From positions 1 to 64,000 of the forward strand of contig NZ_NINX01000007.1 of the NCBI RefSeq assembly GCF_002188635.1: a stretch of 64,000 nt of DNA, given 5' to 3'. Both the position numbers and the translations under genes were made by a program. The notes below the pieces were generated by a model. The model ran no database searches. It was not told where the DNA came from and saw only the letters and a program-made list of their open reading frames with translations. Of the stretch, positions 57,974-64,000 are shown one piece after another (the stretch's first letter is position 1; every line of letters begins with the position of its first letter). The stretch comes from Pigmentiphaga sp. NML030171. GTDB taxonomy: Bacteria; Pseudomonadota; Gammaproteobacteria; Burkholderiales; Burkholderiaceae_B.

Positions 57974-59380
57974 ATGGCGCAGCAACTCAAACAGGCGCAC
58001 TACGACGTCGTCGTGCTGGGCGGAGGCGCCGCCGGCGTCGCGGCCGCCGCGGCAGCGGCCAAGAACGGCCGCAAGACACTCATCATCGAGGCCAATCCCA
58101 TCCTGGGCGGCGAACTGCTCAGCGGCATGTCGCTGGACGGCGTGCTGAATGCCCGCGGTGAATACGTGGTGGGCGGTATTTCCGACGAGTTGTTCGACGA
58201 ATGCCGGCGCATGGACGGTTTCATCGGTCCGGTGCACGACCATCGCCTGATCTGCTATGTGTGCGTCGATCCCGAGATCATGAAAATCGCCGTGATGCGC
58301 GTCCTCGACCGGCATGGTGTGACTACCTGGGTCAACTCCTTCGCCGAGGACGTCGTGGTCCGGGACGGCGTGGTCACCGGCCTCGTGGTGGTCAACAAGA
58401 GCGGCCGCACGCTGGTGACGGCGGATCATTTCCTGGACTGCTCGGGCGACGGCGACCTGGCTGTCCGCGCCGGCGCGCCGTTCGAGATGAGCGATGACAG
58501 CGGCGATCTGCAGCCGGTGTCGCTGATGTTCCGGGTGGGCAACGTGGACAGCGCGACGCTGTTGCGCTTCGCGCGCGAGAATCCCGCCTCGATGGCGGTG
58601 GGCGAGAGCGACTACATCCGCGGGGACAAGACCGACGAGCAGTTGCTGGACCTGCTGGTCGAACAGGGCCAGCCATCGGTGTTCTTCAAGAGCGAGGGGC
58701 CTTTCCTGGGCGATGCGATCCGCCGTGGCGACCTGGCGCCCACCGCGTTGATCATGATCCAGCCGACTTCCGCCGCGCGCAAGGAGGTCTGCGTCAACGC
58801 CACCCGGGTGGGGGGCAACATCGACGGGACCGACACCGCGGCGGTCAGCGCCACCGTGGGCACCCTGATGGAGCAGGTCTGGCAGACCTATGAGTTCGTC
58901 AAGGCCCACTTGCCCGGCTTCGAGAACTCGGTGTTCGCCGGACTGGCCCCGCGCGTGGGCGTGCGCGAGACGCGACGCGTCATGGGCGACTACCTGCTGA
59001 CCAAGGAAGACGTGGTGTCGGGCCGCAAGCAGCCGGACTCCGTGGTTGCCAAGGGCGCGCAGCACGTCGACATCCACCAGTCCGGCACGACCCAGATACG
59101 CATTCCCATCGCCAACGGCGGCTCTTATGACATCCCTTTCGGCTGCCTGCTGCCCAAGGGGCTCAAGAACGTCATGGTCGCTGGCCGCTGCCTGTCCGCG
59201 ACGCGGGAAGGCATGGGCACGGCCCGCACCATGGGTCCCTGCATGGCCATGGGCCAGGCGGTGGGCACCGCGGCGGCCATGTGCGCCGAACGCGGCGATG
59301 CCGACGTGCGCCGCCTGCCGGTGAAGGAACTGCAGGCCAGGCTGCGCGCGCAAGGGGGCGTGATCGACGGCGTGTATTGA
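57974..59380 (+). CDS. FAD-dependent oxidoreductase (FAD_oxidored family)
   Basis: A 468-residue flavoprotein. The FAD-binding motif VVVLGGGAAGVAAAAAAA (about 11-28) is followed by LIIEANPILGGELLSGM. FLDCSGDGDLAVRAGA is the family's second FAD contact, and VAGRCLSATREGMGTAR with the GPCMAMGQAVGTAA tail closes the FAD site. The reaction is unknown; relatives are often annotated only as FAD-dependent oxidoreductases. AGACAGGAAG precedes the ATG at 57974. It is controlled by the divergent IclR gene and followed by a Bug receptor 83 bases downstream, so uptake and oxidation of one substrate is likely. Confidence 0.88.
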   Translation: MAQQLKQAHYDVVVLGGGAAGVAAAAAAAKNGRKTLIIEANPILGGELLSGMSLDGVLNARGEYVVGGISDELFDECRRMDGFIGPVHDHRLICYVCVDPEIMKIAVMRVLDRHGVTTWVNSFAEDVVVRDGVVTGLVVVNKSGRTLVTADHFLDCSGDGDLAVRAGAPFEMSDDSGDLQPVSLMFRVGNVDSATLLRFARENPASMAVGESDYIRGDKTDEQLLDLLVEQGQPSVFFKSEGPFLGDAIRRGDLAPTALIMIQPTSAARKEVCVNATRVGGNIDGTDTAAVSATVGTLMEQVWQTYEFVKAHLPGFENSVFAGLAPRVGVRETRRVMGDYLLTKEDVVSGRKQPDSVVAKGAQHVDIHQSGTTQIRIPIANGGSYDIPFGCLLPKGLKNVMVAGRCLSATREGMGTARTMGPCMAMGQAVGTAAAMCAERGDADVRRLPVKELQARLRAQGGVIDGVY

Positions 59381-59463
59381 ACGCCGCGCCGTCCGGCGCC
59401 ACCCTCCGGAGACAAGCGAGGGGGCGCCGGGCGTCTTGCCGACAACGAGGAAGGAGACCAACC

Positions 59464-60435
59464 ATGCATCGTTATCTTGCCAAGTTTTCCCTGGCCCTGT
59501 CGCTGGGCTGCGCGGCTGTCGCGGCCTGGGCGGGCGCCTACCCGGACCGGCCATTGAAGATGATCGTGCCCTTCGCCGCCGGGGCGTCGAGCGACATGCT
59601 GGCGCGTACCGTGGCCGATGGCCTGGCCACGCGCCTGGGCCAGCCGGTGGTGGTCGAGAACCGGGCCGGCGCGGGCGGCAACATCGGCGCCGACCTCGTC
59701 GCCAAGGCCGCGCCGGACGGCTACTCGCTGGTGATCGGGTCCATCGGCACGCACGCGACCAACAGTCTGATCTACGGCTCCATGCCATACGACACCGTGA
59801 AGGATTTCACGCCCGTGACGCTGGTCGCCTCGGTGTCGCTGGTGCTGGTCGTGCATCCCTCGGTGCCCGCGCGCGACGTCAAGCAGCTCATCGCCTATCT
59901 ACAGGAGCGACCGGGCAAGGTCAGCTATGCGTCCGGCGGAGTCGGCGCATCCCAGCACCTGGCCGGCGAGCTATTCAAGTATCTTGCCAAGGTCGACATG
60001 GTCCATGTGCCATACAAGGGCAGCGCGGGATCGATTCCCGACTTGATCAGCGGTCGCGTCCCGGTCATGTTCGCCGACCTGCCGCTGGTGCTGTCCTATA
60101 TCCAGAACGGTTCGCTGCGAGCCCTGGCGGTGGGTGATCGGGAACGCAGTCCGGTGCTGCCGTCGGTGCCCACGCTGGCCGAATCGGGCGTGCCCGATTA
60201 CCAGGCCAATGCCTGGTATGGACTGTTCGCTCCCGCCGGGACGCCGCCGGACATCGCCAACCGCCTGCAGCGCGAGGTCGCCGCGATTCTGGAGCAGCCC
60301 GAGGTCCGCAAGCGCCTGATCGCGCAGGGCGCCAATCCGAGCGGCATGGCGCCCGATGCCTTCAAGGCGTTCCAGCGCAAGGAGATCGACCGCTGGAAGA
60401 CGGTGGTGCAGGCGGCCCACATCAAGATGGATTGA
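59464..60435 (+). CDS. Bug-family periplasmic solute receptor
   Basis: A 323-residue Bug/TctC receptor. The signal peptide (about 1-23) ends AWA before GAYPDRPLKMIVPF. The pocket motifs AAGASSDMLARTV, VVENRAGAGGNIG and HVPYKGSAGSIPD are present; the usual AAGG loop reads AAGA. AGGAGACCAACC precedes the start. It is probably co-transcribed with the FAD oxidoreductase. No membrane subunits are nearby. Confidence 0.92.
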   Translation: MHRYLAKFSLALSLGCAAVAAWAGAYPDRPLKMIVPFAAGASSDMLARTVADGLATRLGQPVVVENRAGAGGNIGADLVAKAAPDGYSLVIGSIGTHATNSLIYGSMPYDTVKDFTPVTLVASVSLVLVVHPSVPARDVKQLIAYLQERPGKVSYASGGVGASQHLAGELFKYLAKVDMVHVPYKGSAGSIPDLISGRVPVMFADLPLVLSYIQNGSLRALAVGDRERSPVLPSVPTLAESGVPDYQANAWYGLFAPAGTPPDIANRLQREVAAILEQPEVRKRLIAQGANPSGMAPDAFKAFQRKEIDRWKTVVQAAHIKMD

Positions 60436-60439
60436 TGGA

Positions 60440-60455
60440 CTAGGGTAAACCCTAG
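60440..60455. promoter_or_regulatory. Palindrome upstream of the FUSC gene
   Basis: CTAGGGT and ACCCTAG are perfect arms around AA. The element lies just after the Bug gene and 187 bases before the FUSC start, next to a possible promoter (TAGAAT at about 60473). It could be an operator for an unlinked regulator. Confidence 0.45.
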
Positions 60456-60642
60456 GTTTGAGGTAGAATGGTGTCTTATCGCGCCTGCGCCTGGCCGCAG
60501 GCGCCGACGTGCTGACGCTCCGCCGCCCAGGCGGAGCCGTCCCTTCCGCGGTTCCCTCATCGCTTCCGCCGTACGGCATACGCCGTATCGGCGCGCACGC
60601 GTTGCGCCGGCATGCCCGGCACAGCGCGCGATTTTTTTCTGG

Positions 60643-61785
60643 ATGCCCATGATTGACGAAGACGATCGCCGTTCGCCCGCGCCTGCCCGGCCGCGCGGGA
60701 CGACACGCGCCAACGCGGCGCGGTACCTGCTCACGCCGGCCCAGCTGGAAGAAAGCCTGACCATGGCCGTGCCGCCGTCCGTGCGCAATGCCGTGGTGGC
60801 CGGGATGCAGGCGACCCTGGCCGTGGTCGTGGCCCTGGCGTGTTTCCACTATTCGCCCTGGCCGCAACTGGTCGGTTTCGGCGCGCTGGGCGCGCTGGCT
60901 TCGCTGTTCGGGCGCTACGCCTCGCGCGTGCGCCGCCGCCGCATGGTCTTCCTGAGCGCCTTGCTGCTGGTCGCCGCGACCCTTGCGACATCGATGGCGG
61001 CCCAGGCGGGGGCTTCGTCCACGATGATGGTGCTGGTCCTTGCGCTGGTGGCGGGAGTGTCCACGGTCGCAGTGTCGAGCTGGCGCCTGGGCGGACCGGG
61101 CGCCGTCATCATCGTGTTCGCGGCAGGCGCGGCGCTGGGCGCGGCCGGGTCCTGGGAAGCGGTCTTCGCGCGCGCCGCCGCCGCGGCCGCGGGCGGCGCC
61201 CTGGCCTGGATCATCTGTGTCCTGACCGATCGCCTCAGGCATGAAGAGCCCGCGACGGGCACCTTTCCTAGCGATCCTCCGCGCCCCATGCGGCACCGGC
61301 TGATCGCCGCCGGCCGCATCGCCACGGGCGCCGCCGTGGCCGCGCTGTTGGCGCACGCGGCCGGCTGGCAGCATCCCTCGTGGGCGGCCATAGGCGCGAC
61401 CGCCGTCATGCAGGGCGGGCACCTGCACATCACGATGAGCCGTGCGCTGCAACGGATGGCAGGCACCGTCGTGGGCGCCTGCGTGGCGGGCGCCATCCTG
61501 GCGCAATCGCCTTCGTTCTGGGCCGTGGTGGGCCTGATCGCGCTCTTCCAGTTCGTGACCGAGATCATCATCGGCTACAACTATGCGCTTGGACAGATCA
61601 CCGTGACGCCCATGGCGCTGTTGATGACGCACCTGGCTGCGCCCGCCATGGCCGGCAACATGGCGCTCGAGCGCGTATTCGACACCATCGTCGGCGCGGC
61701 GGCGGGCATCGTGCTGGCGGTGCTGTTCTCCAGTCTGGACGATCGGGCGTACCTGGCGCGCCACCGGCGAGCGGCCGGGCGCTGA
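60643..61785 (+). CDS. FUSC-family inner membrane protein
   Basis: A 380-residue membrane protein with two clusters of hydrophobic helices (about 50-185 and 220-365). The repeated pattern includes LVGFGALGALASLFGRYASR in the first half and WAAIGATAVMQGGHLHITMS, then RMAGTVVGACVAGAIL, in the second. This matches the FUSC (fusaric-acid-resistance-like) family, related to aromatic acid efflux pumps such as AaeB. The protein is about half as long as AaeB and lacks its large cytoplasmic domain. The substrate is unknown. An in-frame ATG at 60649 is also possible. Confidence 0.83.
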   Translation: MPMIDEDDRRSPAPARPRGTTRANAARYLLTPAQLEESLTMAVPPSVRNAVVAGMQATLAVVVALACFHYSPWPQLVGFGALGALASLFGRYASRVRRRRMVFLSALLLVAATLATSMAAQAGASSTMMVLVLALVAGVSTVAVSSWRLGGPGAVIIVFAAGAALGAAGSWEAVFARAAAAAAGGALAWIICVLTDRLRHEEPATGTFPSDPPRPMRHRLIAAGRIATGAAVAALLAHAAGWQHPSWAAIGATAVMQGGHLHITMSRALQRMAGTVVGACVAGAILAQSPSFWAVVGLIALFQFVTEIIIGYNYALGQITVTPMALLMTHLAAPAMAGNMALERVFDTIVGAAAGIVLAVLFSSLDDRAYLARHRRAAGR

Positions 61786-61876
61786 TGGCGGTCGGGCTGG
61801 CCAGGCCCGGAAATGCTTTATCATCGGGCGGCTCTCGCGCGGGTTCCGATCGCCGCGTGGATTCCCGCGGCATGCC

Positions 61877-63073
61877 ATGCTAGACCCCATCAGCGTCATC
61901 TTCGTCACGATCTTCTCCGCCATCATGAGCACGGCGGTACTGGGGTCGCTGCTGCCCACCGCCATTCCCGGGGTCAGGCGCTGGTTCAAGGCCAGCGTCA
62001 TGGCCATCGCAGCGCTGGCCCTGTTCCTGTTCCAGAACGTCGGGCCGCGGTGGCTGACGATCCTGGTCTCCAACCAGCTGCTGGCCCTGGCCATGCTGGT
62101 CATCCTGCAAGGGTGCAGGCAGTTCGTCGGGATGCGGCCCGTGCGCTACGCGGAATATGCGGGCTGGGCTGCCCTATTGGCGGCCATGGCCTACTGGACC
62201 TATGTGGTGCCCGACATCAACATCCGCATCGCGCTGGTGTCGGCGTTCTATGCCTACGCTTACATCCTGGTGGCCAGGATCGTGTTCATGGCGCGGCCGC
62301 TGTCCCGGCCCCACTACGCCTACTGGTTCGTCAGCATCGGCGCATGCCTGGGCGCGATCGGCCATGTGGGCCGGGGGCTGGCCTACGGCGTGGGATGGGT
62401 CAGGCAGGCGGAGCTGTTGCAATCGACGCCCGTCAACATCGCCTTCCTGGCGCTGGGCGTGCTGGCGCTGCCCTGGCTGTCGATCGGCATGGTGCTGCTG
62501 ACTCATGATCGCCTGGCCCATCGGCTCGAACGCCTGGCGAACCTGGATGAACTGACTGGCATCCTGGCGCGGCGCGCGTTCCTGGCGCAGGCCGACGCGG
62601 CCGCCCGCACCGCATCGCGCTCCGGGCGGCCGCTGGTGTTCGCCATCGTCGACATCGACCACTTCAAGAACATCAACGACACCCATGGGCATGCGGCGGG
62701 AGACCGGGTGCTGGCCCATTTCACCGGCGTGGTGGCCAGCAACCTGCGCGCCGGCGATGCCTTCGGCCGGCTGGGCGGCGAGGAGTTCGCCATTCTTTGT
62801 CCGGACACGTCCATGGGGGACGCGGTCAAGCTGCTGAACCGGCTGCGCGCCCGGGTCGCGCAGGCCGAGAGCGCGCTGCCGGGAAGCAAGCTCAAGGTCA
62901 CGTTCAGCGTCGGGGTCGACCAGTATCGCCCCGGCGAGGAACTGAGCAGCCTGATGGCGCGGGCGGACGCCGCGCTCTACACGGCCAAGGCGATGGGAAG
63001 GGACCGCGTCGTGACGGTGGCTGCCGATGCGGATCCGCTTCCCGCCGAAGGGTCTCCCGGATTGGCGACGTGA
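61877..63073 (+). CDS. Membrane-bound diguanylate cyclase (GGDEF)
   Basis: A 398-residue protein with six or so membrane segments in its first 210 residues and a C-terminal GGDEF domain (about 225-385). The domain has NLDELTGILARRAF, DIDHFKNINDTHGHAAGD and the active-site GGEEF. RAGD five residues before GGEEF is a canonical RxxD inhibitory I-site, so product feedback is expected. It should make cyclic di-GMP from two GTP and so affect biofilm or adhesion. No EAL domain is present. The sensor part is not recognised. Confidence 0.92.
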   Translation: MLDPISVIFVTIFSAIMSTAVLGSLLPTAIPGVRRWFKASVMAIAALALFLFQNVGPRWLTILVSNQLLALAMLVILQGCRQFVGMRPVRYAEYAGWAALLAAMAYWTYVVPDINIRIALVSAFYAYAYILVARIVFMARPLSRPHYAYWFVSIGACLGAIGHVGRGLAYGVGWVRQAELLQSTPVNIAFLALGVLALPWLSIGMVLLTHDRLAHRLERLANLDELTGILARRAFLAQADAAARTASRSGRPLVFAIVDIDHFKNINDTHGHAAGDRVLAHFTGVVASNLRAGDAFGRLGGEEFAILCPDTSMGDAVKLLNRLRARVAQAESALPGSKLKVTFSVGVDQYRPGEELSSLMARADAALYTAKAMGRDRVVTVAADADPLPAEGSPGLAT

Positions 63074-63097
63074 CGCGCCTGCCGTGCCGGCGGACGC

Positions 63098-63988
63098 TCA
63101 GCCCCCGGGCGCGCCCGTCTGTTGCAGCAGCCAGCCGCGAAAGGCCTGCAGGGCGGGCAGCGTGACATTGGCGGGCGGGTAGACCAGATAGTACGAAGTC
63201 GGCGAGCGCACCACCGGCCCGAAGGGCGATACCAGCCGGCCATTTTCCAGCTCGTCTTCCACCAGCAGGCGGGGCACCACCGCGGCGCCCAGGCCCGCCA
63301 TGGCTGCCCGCAGCACCAGCGAGAACGACTCGAATTTCATTCCTCCGGTGGTGCCTTCGGCGGGCAGGCCGCTGGCGGCCAGCCAGTCGTGCCAGGCATG
63401 CGGCCGGAACGTCATCTGCAGCGTGGGCACGCGCGGCAGGTCGTCCGGCGTGCGCAGCGTGGTCGCGGCCATCTCCGGCGTACAGACCACGACCATGTGT
63501 TCGTCCATCAGCCAGTCCGAGCGGGCGCCGGGCCAGCGGGTGTTGCCCAGGTTGATGGCGGCGTCCAGGCTGTTGTTCTGGAAGTTGAAGGGCAGCCGCG
63601 TGACGAGGGTGAGCGCGATGCGCGGATGTTCGCGCTGGAAGCGGGGCAGGCGCGGGATCAGCCATTGCGTGGCGACCGCGGGCACCACGCCCAGCCGCAG
63701 CACGCTGGCCGCGGGCTCGGTCGACACGGTTTCGATGATGGCCGATTCCAGCGCGTCGAGCGCGGGCGTCAGGCGCAGCAGCAGGATCTCGCCCGCGGAC
63801 GTCAGTTGCAGACGCTTGCGTACGCGTTCGAACAGCCGGACCCCGAGGAAGTCCTCCAGCGCCTGGATCTGGTGGCTGATGGCGCTCTGCGTCAGATTCA
63901 GCGAGTCCGCCGCCTGCGTGAAGCTCAGCGTGCGTGCCGACAGCTCGAACGCCTGGAGCATGACGGGCGAGGGGATCTTGCGACGCAT
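63098..63988 (-). CDS. LysR-family transcriptional regulator (GcvA-like)
   Basis: A 296-residue LysR protein of the GcvA/AmpR branch. The N-terminal helix-turn-helix has LSFTQAADSLNLTQSAISHQ and the wing LFERVRKRLQLTSAG; the effector domain starts near residue 95 (LRLGVVPAVATQWLIPRL). It is convergent with the diguanylate cyclase gene. Its promoter and any divergent target lie beyond the right edge of the window, so its role cannot be judged. Confidence 0.92.
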   Translation of the reverse strand: MRRKIPSPVMLQAFELSARTLSFTQAADSLNLTQSAISHQIQALEDFLGVRLFERVRKRLQLTSAGEILLLRLTPALDALESAIIETVSTEPAASVLRLGVVPAVATQWLIPRLPRFQREHPRIALTLVTRLPFNFQNNSLDAAINLGNTRWPGARSDWLMDEHMVVVCTPEMAATTLRTPDDLPRVPTLQMTFRPHAWHDWLAASGLPAEGTTGGMKFESFSLVLRAAMAGLGAAVVPRLLVEDELENGRLVSPFGPVVRSPTSYYLVYPPANVTLPALQAFRGWLLQQTGAPGG

Positions 63989-64000
63989 GTCATTAATCCT

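Noticed and set aside
1-64000. CRISPR arrays, rRNA or tRNA genes
   Set aside because: No regularly spaced direct repeats and no tRNA- or rRNA-like sequence were seen on either strand by eye.

Overview
The window is high-GC DNA, apparently from a Bordetella/Achromobacter-type betaproteobacterium (Alcaligenaceae). The signs are five orphan Bug-family (tripartite tricarboxylate) solute receptors, five LysR regulators beside small catabolic operons, tannase-like esterases, a FecI/FecR/TonB-receptor iron cassette and a giant DUF3739 haemagglutinin-type exoprotein. This is inference from gene content; there is no rRNA, tRNA or CRISPR array to anchor it.

Left end (1-7.2 kb): accessory and partly decayed DNA. 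It holds the 5' end of an IS3-type element, a DUF4236 protein, a GFA-family protein, a scar joining two truncated genes, and a tightly packed three-gene cassette (3664-6389). The cassette encodes a MazG-type nucleotide pyrophosphohydrolase, a thymidylate-synthase-like protein with the ThyA active-site pattern, and an Fe-S uracil-DNA-glycosylase-family protein with an extra C-terminal domain. Its base composition is lower than the chromosome-like remainder (sampled 60-base lines have 31-33 G/C against about 41). This is the best candidate for an undescribed system, perhaps handling modified or uracil-containing nucleotides or DNA, and possibly phage defence.

7.2-12.6 kb: LysR, tannase-like esterase, Bug receptor and FAD monooxygenase, followed by a second gene-fusion scar. 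12.6-18.1 kb: a Fur-box-preceded iron cassette on the minus strand (fecI, fecR, TonB-dependent receptor, PepSY protein). 18.1-22.6 kb: a Bug receptor, M19-type dipeptidase and D-amino-acid-dehydrogenase-like operon with a divergent LysR.

22.7-37.1 kb: a surface-signalling-like module (STN/TonB hybrid protein, ECF sigma, FecR) directly upstream of an ~11.3 kb exoprotein gene, which is followed by another ECF sigma gene. 37.1-39.9 kb: an ECF sigma, an anti-sigma candidate and sulfite dehydrogenase (sorA, sorB) on the minus strand.

40-52.1 kb: a LysR gene and a long plus-strand catabolic series. The first block is Bug, SDR, TPP enzyme, HpcH/HpaI aldolase and RraA-like aldolase. The second is Bug, aldehyde dehydrogenase, two MaoC hydratases, acyl-CoA synthetase and SDR. 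Together they look like uptake, CoA activation and retro-aldol or decarboxylative breakdown of an unknown carboxylate. 52.1-55 kb: a second tannase-like gene with divergent LysR. 55-64 kb: GST, MFS transporter, IclR regulator with paired operator-like sites, FAD oxidoreductase plus Bug receptor, FUSC membrane protein, diguanylate cyclase and a final LysR.
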